Of a stretch of DNA of 14,175 bases, positions 1 through 6,782 are shown piece by piece. Positions within the stretch are counted from its first letter, which is position 1, and each line of letters starts with the position of its first letter. The stretch spans positions 1 to 14,175 of the forward strand of contig JAGVKR010000523.1 in NCBI GenBank assembly GCA_020050375.1, written 5' to 3'. The notes below the pieces were generated by a model. The model worked only from the letters and a program-made list of their open reading frames with translations, had not been told where the DNA came from and made no database searches. The position numbers and the translations under genes are program-made. Source of the DNA: Planctomycetales bacterium (GTDB taxonomy: Bacteria; Planctomycetota; Planctomycetia; Planctomycetales; Planctomycetaceae).

Positions 1-2130
1 CCGAGCGCTTTGCCAGGCGGGGGCGTCCTGTAGGTCTCGCAGCACGGTGTCCAGGCCCCAGAGATGCCGCAGTTCAGCGGTGTGCTGTCCCTTCGGACAA
101 AGCACGTCAGCGCCGAGGCAGCGAACATAGTCAAACACCTGGGTCGTAATGTACGTCGTGTCGACGAACTGACGGGCAAAGAAATCGTCAAGTTCGACGG
201 CCTGCTGATAGAAACGGCGGAACTTCGGATACGGCAATGAACGCGCTCGCTGCAACACCTGCTCATACCGCGTTGGATCAATTTCGCCCAACCACTCGTA
301 GGGCGTCTTCTTTCCCTTGGCCGCATTCTCGCTCCGGAGACCGACCACCTTGTTCATCAATGAATTATCGAGCGTCTTTGAATAGGGCAGGATATGGTCA
401 ATGTCCGCGTCACCGCCAAAAAGCTGCGAGATACTGATCGCCCGTCCCGAGTAGACGCAAACCTCACCCTGCTCTTCCCATAACAAGTAGCGATCAATCG
501 CATCGCGCGAAACTTTGTGTTTCAAGTCACGAATTCGCTCCGCTGCCAGTGTTCGTTTCGCTTCCCTTTCTCGCATTTCGCGACCCTTGCTCGCCCGCTG
601 TTCGGCAGTCCCGCGAACTTCGCGGGCCAATTCGAGGCGGATATGGAGAAGTTGATGTCCGGGCTTATAGACCAGCTCCCGCAGAATTGCGTTGACGACT
701 TTTCGCACTTCGTGCAGTGCCTGACGAACGAGGGGATTCGTGACATTGGGCGCGTCGGGGAGAAATGGTTCCTTTCCCGGAACATGCTCCCACGGCATCA
801 GGTATCCCGCCTCGCGCAGCGCGCACGGCTGGCTTGGATCGCGGCTGGTCAGCGGCAGCCCGCGCTCAATGTGTGGCAGGAGTTTCTTAATCGCATGCAG
901 ACTGTAACTTGAATAACTCGCGACGAGCTCGACCTCGTCGAGTACGATTGGGGCCGCATTTTCATCGAATCCGGCCTGACCGAAAGCGTGGCGCAACCGC
1001 GATTCATTGTCGTCGATGATTGCGGCAACGATTCGATTTTTCAGGCCTTCGTCGACCTTGTCCCATCCCTTGCCGATGATCCCTTTGAGTGTGGCATCCG
1101 ACGCTAAGCCGTCGAGTTTCTTTCTGCCGCCACGCTCCAGATTGAAGCGAATGTTCTCGTACTGTTCGAACAAGTGCTTTCGGATTTGGTCGAATGACCG
1201 TTCCTTCGCGGCGCGCAGGTATTTGATCAGCTTCTCACGCTCGGGCGATGACAACGGGCGTTCGACTCGTTCCGACATGTCGACAACGCGAAGGTTGTTG
1301 ACCTCCTGAAAGAGCCGGAACAATTGGGCTCGACGGTCGGCGCGCGGACACCTGGGGAGACGATGTTCCAATTCGCATCGGCCGATCATCCCGGGAGACG
1401 GTGGCAGCAATGGGCGTTGAAAGAAAATCGACCGATGCAGCTTCTCGCGTAATTCAGGAGTCAAGAGTCTCGCATGGTGGACCATTTGAGCCTCCCATAT
1501 CGCCGCGAATTCGCGTTCGTACATGTCGCGCCGCGTGTGTTTGCTCCGAAGTCGTGTCAGGTGAAACTTGGTCGGATCATCTCCTCGAAGATCGGCAAGA
1601 TACGTTCCAAGTGTCTTTGTCCCGATCTCTGCGGCAAGCTCCGAGATCTCCTGCAGAATCTCCGAATTCTCCTTCTTCTTTTCGCGATCGGTTTTGCGGT
1701 TTGAGAGAAATCCGCGCCGCTGATTGAGATGTAAGATGGCGCGGCCAATCTCGAATGGTTCCAGCCTGTCGCCGGCCGCCGCCCGCTTGCGAAGTGTGTA
1801 CGGATCGGCCAATCGGAATTGCTCGCTCTCCCATTGGACGCGCTCATTTGCATCGTTCGGCAGCAGTGCGACCTCTGGAAGGAGTCCTGCGGCGACGAGC
1901 TCCTTTCGTAAACGACGCTTTCGTTTCGCGCGGCGAACAATCTGTCGGCGCATCGCTCGGGCCAGTCGGCGCTGTGCGTTCTTCGAGATCTCGGCCCCCG
2001 ATGTTTCCCGATCAACCCCCTCGGGAAATACGCGAACGCCGGATGCGTGGATGGTGCAAGCGACTTCGTCAATGAGCGCCCACCCCAACGAATTGGCTCC
2101 GACGTCCAATCCAAGCGTAAGGCCCGCCAT
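1..2130 (-). CDS. cas9: CRISPR-associated endonuclease Cas9, probably type II-C (5' part; C-terminus beyond left edge)
   Basis: RNA-guided DNA endonuclease of a type II CRISPR system. Reading the minus strand from the ATG at 2130 gives 710 codons with no stop or frameshift to the window edge, so the gene is truncated only by the window. RuvC-I is LGLDVGANSLGWALID with catalytic D9. The Arg-rich bridge helix spans about residues 51-78 (NAQRRLARAMRRQIVRRAKR). The type II motif NQRRGFLSNRK and the type II-C-like IFFQRPL...GRCELEHR follow in the recognition lobe. RuvC-II is HIRLELAREVR with E500. The HNH domain starts around CVYSGRAIS and holds DIDHILPYS with H579 and SENAAKGKK with N602. RuvC-III (HHAxDA) and the PAM-interacting domain are expected to the left. 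GGAG at 2143-2140, nine bases upstream, supports the start. Cas9 identity is nearly certain from the motifs. Subtype II-C is inferred from motif style. Confidence 0.96.
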   Translation of the reverse strand, partial: MAGLTLGLDVGANSLGWALIDEVACTIHASGVRVFPEGVDRETSGAEISKNAQRRLARAMRRQIVRRAKRKRRLRKELVAAGLLPEVALLPNDANERVQWESEQFRLADPYTLRKRAAAGDRLEPFEIGRAILHLNQRRGFLSNRKTDREKKKENSEILQEISELAAEIGTKTLGTYLADLRGDDPTKFHLTRLRSKHTRRDMYEREFAAIWEAQMVHHARLLTPELREKLHRSIFFQRPLLPPSPGMIGRCELEHRLPRCPRADRRAQLFRLFQEVNNLRVVDMSERVERPLSSPEREKLIKYLRAAKERSFDQIRKHLFEQYENIRFNLERGGRKKLDGLASDATLKGIIGKGWDKVDEGLKNRIVAAIIDDNESRLRHAFGQAGFDENAAPIVLDEVELVASYSSYSLHAIKKLLPHIERGLPLTSRDPSQPCALREAGYLMPWEHVPGKEPFLPDAPNVTNPLVRQALHEVRKVVNAILRELVYKPGHQLLHIRLELAREVRGTAEQRASKGREMREREAKRTLAAERIRDLKHKVSRDAIDRYLLWEEQGEVCVYSGRAISISQLFGGDADIDHILPYSKTLDNSLMNKVVGLRSENAAKGKKTPYEWLGEIDPTRYEQVLQRARSLPYPKFRRFYQQAVELDDFFARQFVDTTYITTQVFDYVRCLGADVLCPKGQHTAELRHLWGLDTVLRDLQDAPAWQSAR

Positions 2131-2204
2131 AATGACTCGCTCCAGTTTGAAATGCTGTGTACAATCTATTAGTGATTCACGCTTGATTCCCAAAACGATC
2201 TGAA
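2131..2204 (-). promoter_or_regulatory. tRNA-cas9 spacer with cas9 ribosome binding site
   Basis: This 74-base spacer lies between the 3' end of the tRNA-like gene and the cas9 start. It contains GGAG at 2143-2140, nine bases before the ATG. I see no intrinsic terminator after the tRNA, so read-through from tRNA into cas9 is possible. A weak promoter inside the spacer (TTGGGA and TAGATT-like boxes) cannot be excluded. Confidence 0.5.
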
Positions 2205-2289
2205 TGGCGGTGGCGGGACTCGAACCCGCACGGTCTTGCAGGACCAGTGGCTTGACAGGCCACTCCGTTTGCCTTTACAGCACACCGCC
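2205..2289 (-). tRNA. Class II tRNA-like gene, leucine-type body with GUC (Asp) anticodon
   Basis: The minus strand folds into a full cloverleaf. The acceptor stem GGCGGTG/CACCGCC has 7 bp. T8 and G9 precede a 3-bp D stem CTG/CGG whose loop contains A14, A15 and G18G19. The anticodon stem GTGGC/GCCAC encloses loop CTGTCAA, giving T33 and anticodon GTC at 2256-2254. The 17-base variable region has the stem GGTC/GACC. The T arm is GCGGG-TTCGAGT-CCCGC. The discriminator is A73 and no CCA is encoded. A long variable arm belongs to Leu, Ser, Tyr and Sec tRNAs. The D arm, the variable arm and A73 resemble tRNA-Leu, yet GTC reads Asp codons, and normal bacterial tRNA-Asp is class I. It lies 74 bases upstream of cas9 on the same strand. 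It may be a mis-decoding allo-tRNA, a degenerate tRNA, or a tRNA-like RNA with another role. The fold is convincing; its aminoacylation is unknown. Confidence 0.85.
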
Positions 2290-2290
2290 A

Positions 2291-2316
2291 CCGAACAGCA
2301 GGAAACTGCTGTTCGG
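2291..2316 (-). other. Perfect 11-bp hairpin just upstream of the tRNA
   Basis: CCGAACAGCAG and CTGCTGTTCGG pair perfectly around a 4-base loop (GAAA on plus, TTTC on minus). On the minus strand it stands one base before the tRNA 5' end, so a transcript from the AT-rich region near 2320-2330 would begin with this stem and run into the tRNA. It has no T tract on either strand, so it is not a standard terminator. It could be an RNase P/processing element, an operator for a dimeric protein, or part of a plus-strand RNA, where the loop would be a GNRA tetraloop. Confidence 0.7.
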
Positions 2317-2324
2317 ACGTTAAT

Positions 2325-2355
2325 AATATAAAGCCGTCACATATCACCATTGCAA
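2325..2355 (-). promoter_or_regulatory. Possible sigma70 promoter for the tRNA and cas9
   Basis: On the minus strand, TTGCAA (2355-2350) is followed after 19 bases by TATATT (2330-2325), a 5 of 6 match to the -10 consensus in an otherwise GC-rich region. Transcription would start close to the 11-bp hairpin and proceed into the tRNA and perhaps cas9. The spacer is longer than ideal, so this is tentative. Bases 2356-2531 between here and the plus-strand RNA promoter hold only small palindromes (for example CTCGA-A-TCGAG near 2502-2512) and no gene I can support. Confidence 0.35.
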
Positions 2356-2531
2356 TGATAGGCGTACGGTGCCATAATTGCAAGCGACCGTGTGAAACAG
2401 TGTTCGGCTGTCTGCGTCACCCTTATCGTTTCATATGCAACGCGCGAGTGAATCGGTGATACGTGAATTGCGGACTGGTATCAGGCTGGGATCAGTTGCA
2501 TCTCGAATCGAGTTGTCCGATCTCAATGTGA

Positions 2532-2561
2532 TTGACAAATCACGTAACGAGCGGCAACAAT
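2532..2561 (+). promoter_or_regulatory. Candidate promoter of the structured small RNA
   Basis: A perfect -35 hexamer TTGACA (2532-2537) is followed after 18 bases by AACAAT (2556-2561), a 4 of 6 match to TATAAT. The start would fall near 2568, just before the structured RNA. The -35 box sits in a small hairpin (GTGATT-GACA-AATCAC, 2528-2543). The -10 box is in the loop of CGAGCG/CGCTCG (2548-2567). If the tracrRNA anti-repeat lies in this segment, the true start must be further upstream. Confidence 0.4.
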
Positions 2562-2567
2562 CGCTCG

Positions 2568-2693
2568 AAGTGTAACCAATCCCGGCCTGCATCTTTTCGC
2601 AACAAAGATGCGTCGTCGAAAGACGACAACATTCGCAGGCCACGCTCTACGGAGCGACCGCCGCAGCTCGCGCAAACGACCTGCGGTTTTTTT
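2568..2693 (+). ncRNA. Structured small RNA, candidate tracrRNA of the Cas9 system
   Basis: A tracrRNA pairs with the CRISPR repeat through a 5' anti-repeat, then folds into hairpins bound by Cas9 and ends in a terminator. This segment has that kind of 3' body. A 7-bp closing stem GGCCTGC/GCAGGCC (2584-2590, 2635-2641) encloses two hairpins: ATCTTT/AAAGAT (2591-2609), and GTCGTC-GAAA-GACGAC (2612-2627) with a GNRA tetraloop. Then comes CGCTC-TACG-GAGCG (2643-2656) with a UNCG tetraloop. An intrinsic terminator follows. It is transcribed away from cas9, about 440 bases from the cas9 start. The anti-repeat cannot be verified because the array is outside the window. The segment 2541-2567, which includes CGAGCG/CGCTCG around GCAACAAT, is where I would look for it. 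A structured RNA is well supported. The tracrRNA role is inferred from location and architecture. Confidence 0.68.
2661..2693 (+). terminator. Intrinsic terminator of the small RNA
   Basis: CCGCAG (2661-2666) pairs with CTGCGG (2681-2686) across a 14-base loop and is followed immediately by seven T residues (2687-2693). The orientation fits an RNA transcribed on the plus strand. Confidence 0.8.
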
Positions 2694-2779
2694 ATGCGCA
2701 CACAATCGTAAAAAGCCCCAGCATCGGCTGGCAATGCGAGCGATTGCTTCGCCTCGAATCCGTGTTCGCGTTTGTGCCG

Positions 2780-2935
2780 ATTCGCCAAGTCAGCGAGTTC
2801 GCCCCAGTCGGCGGCGTCGAATTTCGCGGCAAAGGTTTTGGCCAGCTTTGCGACGGCGGCGAGGTGGTCTTCGAGCCGTTCCCAGTCAGTGACGGGGCGA
2901 TCTTTAAGGCTATGCGCGTAGTATTCGGCCCGCAT
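2780..2935 (-). pseudogene. Relic of a type I CRISPR Cas3 HD nuclease (N-terminal about 50 residues)
   Basis: From the ATG at 2935 the minus strand reads MRAEYYAHSLKDRPVTDWER, then LEDHLAAVAKLAKTFAAKF, then DAADWGELADL. This is the standard start of Cas3/Cas3'' HD domains: YYAHS with a metal-binding His, then a LEDHL helix with VAxLAxxFA, then WGELAGL. The next element should be the HDLGK motif. Instead the frame continues as NRHKREHGFEAKQ, which I do not recognise, and runs to a stop at 2540 through the structured RNA. The catalytic HD pair, helicase and remaining Cascade genes are absent, so it cannot function as Cas3. It is evidence that a type I system (I-C-like by style) once stood here. 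Similarity is by reading, not by alignment. Confidence 0.72.
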
Positions 2936-3226
2936 GCTATGCCCTGACTCGGTGAGAGTTGTCCGAATGGAGCACGTCGGGTCCGTCGATCGATCTTCGT
3001 CATCGCCGAGCACCGGGGGCTCCCGCTGGTCGGCCCCGGCCACCCGACCAGACGGTTTGCGATAGACGGACCACTACGATGAATTGCAGCCTACTCATCC
3101 GCGATGATCGATGCCACTCTGTTTGTGGAAAAGGATTCGGGATTCAGCATTCAGGGTCATGGCGGCGTCGGTTGTGTTTGCGGTCGGGCGCCCCTGCCAG
3201 GGCTGGGGATTTGATGATGCGTCTTT

Positions 3227-3246
3227 CCTGGGGCTGGCGCCCCAGG
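3227..3246. repeat. GC-rich hairpin, possibly a REP-like interspersed element
   Basis: CCTGGGGC and GCCCCAGG form a perfect 8-bp stem around TGGC. A related GC-rich stretch with CCCT/AGGG arms (3192-3202) lies just upstream. The hairpin ends two bases from the stop of the Fic-like remnant (3249) but has no T tract in that direction. It resembles hairpins scattered through planctomycete intergenic DNA, but only one clear copy is visible here. Confidence 0.4.
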
Positions 3247-3248
3247 CT

Positions 3249-3480
3249 TTATTCGGGCGCCGCTCCGCGGCTGGCCTCGTGGCTGACTTCTGTGACGCCG
3301 CGAACGAAGAACCTGATCCAGTCCTCCCAGGCGCCCCGATCACGAATCGCCTGCAGCAGCTCGTAATACTCCGTGCGGTCATATCGACGTTTGGGTGACG
3401 GTTTTTTCCGGGCGTTTCTCCGCCACTTTTCCAGGCACGTTCGCAGCCGCGGTTCATAACCGGTCTGATAAAAAAGACCG
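3249..3480 (-). pseudogene. Fic-family protein C-terminal remnant
   Basis: The minus-strand frame ending in TAA at 3251-3249 reads RRYDRTEYYELLQAIRDR, then GAWEDWIRFFVRGVTEVSHE. This matches the helices after the catalytic HPFxDGNGR loop in many Fic AMP-transferases (YYxLLQxxRxxGxWExWxRFFLxGV). The Fic core is absent. Upstream in the same frame is a basic stretch (FYQTGYEPRLRTCLEKWRR) that I do not recognise, and a TGA lies at 3533-3531. No ATG, GTG or TTG start is in frame between, so this is a broken gene. The assignment rests on about 40 residues. Confidence 0.5.
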
Positions 3481-3819
3481 CCGTGGTTCCGGCGGCCGAA
3501 CCGCCGTGGGGTTGTTCGTCGTAAACCGAATCAAAGAAGAAGGTTGCATCGTCGCTCCCGCGGCGGGCCGGGAAGATCGTTTAAATGGAAACGGCCCTCA
3601 GTGGGGAATAAACGACCGGGCTCTCGTCCGATTCTCACCCGGAGCCAGCAACGGTCGCGGCGAACATCATCAAACGGGTTGTTGACAAACGGTCGCCGCG
3701 CGCGCGAAACGGGCTGGACCCCCCGGCATGTCCGCGACATTTGGCCTGTCGCAGCGCGACCGACTCGGCATTCTCAGGAATCTGATCGGACATCGAGTCG
3801 CAGCAAGGTCCGGTTGACC

Positions 3820-3869
3820 GGCACGACCGGCTCGATTCTGGCCGCGGGTGGCTTTGGGCCAGTCGTGCC
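3820..3869. repeat. Imperfect inverted repeat
   Basis: GGCACGACCGGC (3820-3831) and GCCAGTCGTGCC (3858-3869) are complementary at 11 of 12 positions around a 26-base loop. No T tract follows on either strand. It may be a mobile hairpin repeat of the planctomycete type. Confidence 0.45.
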
Positions 3870-3906
3870 CCTTGCGTTCACACGGGGGCGACCTCTACAT
3901 TAGGGG

Positions 3907-3955
3907 CTTCGGAATTTGGGGTGGAGCTCGCAATTCCGAAGGGGCCGCTCTTTTT
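3907..3955 (+). terminator. Terminator-like hairpin upstream of the ABC operon
   Basis: CTTCGGAATT (3907-3916) and AATTCCGAAG (3932-3941) form a perfect 10-bp stem with a 15-base loop. Five T residues follow nine bases later (3951-3955). The T tract offset is large and no obvious plus-strand gene ends upstream, so it could instead be a leader structure in the 5' region of the ABC transporter gene or a leftover repeat. Confidence 0.4.
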
Positions 3956-4088
3956 CGACCAACGGACGGTCGCTCGCAGGCGTAAACGTCTTTGCCCTGT
4001 TTCCGTTCCATTTTCGGGTCGTCTGCCGGGTTTCACCGGCGTGCGTCGTTCCTGTACTTATTGAACCACAACTTTGGGGATTCGGCCG

Positions 4089-4994
4089 ATGGCTGGTGAA
4101 GTCGTCATTCAAACCCGCAACCTGTCCAAGATTTACCGCGATTTCTGGGGGCGTAAAAAGGTCCGGGCCCTCAATTCTCTGACCTTCGACGTCACGAAAG
4201 GAGAAGTCTTCGGGCTCCTCGGGCCAAACGGCTCGGGCAAGACGACGACGCTCAAGCTGCTCCTGGGGCTGCTGTTTCCCACCGAAGGGGAAGTCAACAT
4301 CCTGGGCAAGCCCGCCACGGACGTCGCCAAGAACGAAAAGATCGGCTACCTGCCCGAAGAATCGTATCTGTACCGGTTCCTCAACGCCGAGGAGACGCTC
4401 GACTTCTACGGGCGGCTGTTCAACATGTCGGCCGAAGTGCGGAAGGAGCGGTCGCGGAAGCTGATCGAACGGGTCGGCCTGACGCACGCCCGCCGGCGGC
4501 AGTTGAAGGAGTATTCGAAAGGGATGACGCGCCGCATCGGGCTGGCCCAGGCTCTCATCAACGAGCCCGAGCTGATCCTCCTCGACGAGCCGACGAGCGG
4601 CCTCGACCCGCTCGGCTCGCGCGACATGAAAGACATGATCGTCAAGCTCAAGGAAGAGGGGAAGACGGTCGTGATGTGCAGCCACCTGCTGGCCGACGTT
4701 CAGGACGTGTGCGATCGAATCGCCATTCTCGACGGCGGTGAATTGAAGGTTTTGGGACGCGTGCAGGATTTGCTCAAAGATCAGGGGGTCACGCAGATCA
4801 AGACGAGCCATCTCTCGGACGAGGTCGTGAAAGAAGTCGAGGCGGTGCTGACCCGAAACGGGGCGAAGCTGCTCGAGGTCGATCATCCCACGACCAATCT
4901 CGAAGAGTTGTTCGTCAAGACGGTTCGCGAAAGCGCGGCACGCCCCGGTCAACGGTACATTCCACCGACCCCCGGAAACACGCCCGCGGCCTAG
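4089..4994 (+). CDS. ABC-2 type exporter ATP-binding protein
   Basis: Cytoplasmic ATPase that powers a membrane exporter, with the next gene as its permease. From the ATG at 4089 (GGGGA at 4076-4080) it is 301 residues. The Walker A motif is GPNGSGKTT (residues 45-53). The Q-loop region is IGYLPEES. The signature is [15 protein letters not shown] (142-156), a variant of LSGGQ typical of CcmA/NatA-like ABC-2 ATPases. Walker B and the D-loop are [13 protein letters not shown] (162-174) and the H-loop is MCSH (H199). The C-terminal about 70 residues form the usual extension of this family. An upstream TTG (4074) would add five residues but leaves the ribosome site inside the gene. The substrate cannot be read from the sequence. 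Confidence 0.93.
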   Translation: MAGEVVIQTRNLSKIYRDFWGRKKVRALNSLTFDVTKGEVFGLLGPNGSGKTTTLKLLLGLLFPTEGEVNILGKPATDVAKNEKIGYLPEESYLYRFLNAEETLDFYGRLFNMSAEVRKERSRKLIERVGLTHARRRQLKEYSKGMTRRIGLAQALINEPELILLDEPTSGLDPLGSRDMKDMIVKLKEEGKTVVMCSHLLADVQDVCDRIAILDGGELKVLGRVQDLLKDQGVTQIKTSHLSDEVVKEVEAVLTRNGAKLLEVDHPTTNLEELFVKTVRESAARPGQRYIPPTPGNTPAA

Positions 4995-5089
4995 TGGGCC
5001 CGATCGCCGGTCGTCGGGTTACGCGCTGGAAGCGATAGCCCATGTGACGATCCGACGACTTCACCCCCTGGCTTGCACCAACGAAACTT

Positions 5090-5116
5090 GCCCTGAAGAA
5101 ACGAGCCCTGAAGAAA
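5090..5116 (+). repeat. 12-bp tandem direct repeat before the permease
   Basis: GCCCTGAAGAAA occurs at 5090-5101 and again at 5105-5116, a period of 15 bases. It lies just upstream of the permease ribosome site (GGAG near 5122-5125). It may be a slippage duplication or a binding site. Confidence 0.6.
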
Positions 5117-5132
5117 TCCGCGGAGTTGAGTC

Positions 5133-6782
5133 ATGTCGTTGTCGTTCAATCCAATCCCGTTCGATCTCGCCGCGGGATTTGCGCACTGGCTGATCGTGAT
5201 GGCCATTGTGCTGATCCTTTCGGGCATCAGCCTGACGCTGATGTCGCTGGCCGCCGGGGGCATCACCGGTCCTTTGCAGGTGGCCTGGCACGTCAAGGAC
5301 GGGATCGCCGACCTCCTGGGGACTTCACCCCGCCGCGTGGTGGCGTTGACGATGTTGACGTTTCGTGAGGCGTTCCGCCGCAAGACACTGTGGGTCTTTG
5401 CCGTCTTCGGAGTGCTGTTTCTGTTCGCCGGCTGGTTCATGTCGGATGTGACTGCCGACCCGGCGCTGCAGGTGAAGGCCTATGTCAGCTTCGTGCTGCG
5501 AACGATCAGTTGGCTGATCCTGCCGGTCGTGATGCTCCTGGCCTGCTGGGGGTTGCCCGAGGACATTCGGGCCCGATCGTTGCACACTGTGGTCACCAAG
5601 CCTGTTCGCCGGCACGAAATCGTGCTGGGTCGGATCCTGGGGTTCGTGCTGATCGGCACGTTCGTCCTGTCGGTGATGGGGGCTGTCGGATATGTGTGGG
5701 TGATCCGGCAGTTGCCGGCCTCGATGCAGTCGCACCTGACCGCCCGTGTGCCGATTTACGGCGATATTCGCTTCGTGACTCGTGAAGGACTCGAGAAGAA
5801 CGACGAGGGAAAGTACATTCGAGACGGGATCAACGTCGGCGACGAAAGCATGTTCCGCAGCTTTGTGGAAGGGAACTCGAAGGCCCGTGCCATCTGGGAA
5901 TTCAAGGACATTCATCCCGAGCGATTGGCGGAGCCGGGCAAATTGGTGCTCGAATCGACTTTCCAGTCGTTCCGTACGCACAAGGGGAACATGGAAGCCG
6001 GGCTCTTGTGCCAGCTCACGCTGGTCAATGAGGCCAAAAATGTTCGTGTGCCTCTGAAAACGTTCAACGTGAAGGAGTTTCATCGCAACGTCTACGACGT
6101 CGCCGAGATGAACCCCGTGCTGACCGATGTCGACGGAAAACCGGCCAATCTCGAAAAAGACCTGCTGCACGACGGCAAGCTGCGGGTCGAGGCAGCCTGT
6201 CTGTCGGGAGGGCAGCTTCTCGGGATGGCTCGGCCCGACCTGTTCATCCGTCTGCCGAGTCGAACTTTTGCGGCCAGCTATTTCAAAAGCATCTTCAGCA
6301 TCGGCCTGATGATGGTCACCGTGATCGTGCTGGGCGTGGTGGCCGGCTGCTTCGTCAAAGGACCGGTGGCGACGCTGCTGACGGCGTTCGTCGTGATCGT
6401 CGGCCGGCTGTCGCATACCTTTATGAAAGAGCTGACGAGCGGCTATTACCGCGACTCGAATTTCCAGATGCAGGGTCGCGGGATCCTCGACTCGCTGATT
6501 CGCATTCCCACCCATTTGACGCCCGGCATCGAGATGGGGGACGGCTTCATCTATCGCGCCATTCAGGCGATCGACAACGTGGAGCTCTCGGGCTTGTGGG
6601 CCATCCAGCATTTGTTTCCTGACCTGCGCACGTTCGATACGACCGAGTACGTGGCCAACGCTTTCGACGTTCCATGGTCCGCGTCGCTCCTGCCCAGCCT
6701 GGCCGTGACGGTCGGATATTGCATCCCCTGGATTATTGTCGGTTATTTCAGTTTGAAGATTCGGGAACTGGAGGCGAAATGA
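5133..6782 (+). CDS. ABC-2 type transporter permease with a large soluble insert
   Basis: Membrane partner of the preceding ATPase, 549 residues. The ATG at 5133 follows GGAG. Hydrophobic segments lie at about residues 17-40, 86-103, 120-140 and 166-190. A long polar stretch of about 195 residues follows (190-385), then more segments at about 388-408, 412-430 and 519-540. The coupling-type region VVTKPVRRHEIVLGR before the fourth segment is characteristic of ABC-2 permeases. The polar insert is presumably extracytoplasmic and is much larger than the loop of simple drug or lipid exporters. It could bind a substrate or a periplasmic partner. The stop codon overlaps the next start (ATGA), so the two are translationally coupled. 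The transported substrate is unknown. Confidence 0.85.
   Translation: MSLSFNPIPFDLAAGFAHWLIVMAIVLILSGISLTLMSLAAGGITGPLQVAWHVKDGIADLLGTSPRRVVALTMLTFREAFRRKTLWVFAVFGVLFLFAGWFMSDVTADPALQVKAYVSFVLRTISWLILPVVMLLACWGLPEDIRARSLHTVVTKPVRRHEIVLGRILGFVLIGTFVLSVMGAVGYVWVIRQLPASMQSHLTARVPIYGDIRFVTREGLEKNDEGKYIRDGINVGDESMFRSFVEGNSKARAIWEFKDIHPERLAEPGKLVLESTFQSFRTHKGNMEAGLLCQLTLVNEAKNVRVPLKTFNVKEFHRNVYDVAEMNPVLTDVDGKPANLEKDLLHDGKLRVEAACLSGGQLLGMARPDLFIRLPSRTFAASYFKSIFSIGLMMVTVIVLGVVAGCFVKGPVATLLTAFVVIVGRLSHTFMKELTSGYYRDSNFQMQGRGILDSLIRIPTHLTPGIEMGDGFIYRAIQAIDNVELSGLWAIQHLFPDLRTFDTTEYVANAFDVPWSASLLPSLAVTVGYCIPWIIVGYFSLKIRELEAK

Larger units (their letters stand above)
2936..4088. other. Decayed intergenic region with relics and hairpin repeats
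   Basis: Apart from the Fic-like remnant and the hairpins listed separately, I find no convincing gene between the Cas3 relic and the ABC transporter. Open frames here (for example 3095-3457 minus and 3544-3903 plus) lack domains, start signals and protein-like composition. The region looks like eroded DNA left after loss of accessory genes. Confidence 0.55.

Noticed and set aside
517..2203. Plus- and minus-strand frames across this region (for example 517-912 plus, 1557-2114 minus, 1724-2203 plus)
   Set aside because: All are shadows of the cas9 frame, which reads continuously on the minus strand with full catalytic motifs.
2300..2600. CRISPR array near cas9
   Set aside because: No repeated unit with regular spacing is visible. 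Only small palindromes occur, so the array must be outside the window.
2540..3043. Treating the whole 167-codon frame as a gene
   Set aside because: Only residues from the ATG at 2935 to about 2780 look like Cas3. The rest lacks similarity and runs antisense through the structured RNA and its terminator.
3095..3457. 120-codon minus-strand frame starting at 3457
   Set aside because: It is out of frame with the Fic-like remnant that occupies the same DNA and has no recognisable features.
3544..3903. 119-codon plus-strand frame before the terminator-like hairpin
   Set aside because: Arg/Ser/Thr-rich sequence with no domain, no ribosome site, and an inverted repeat inside it.
3900..4952. 350-codon minus-strand frame antisense to the ABC ATPase
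   Set aside because: The opposite strand has intact Walker A, signature and Walker B motifs; this frame has no recognisable protein features.
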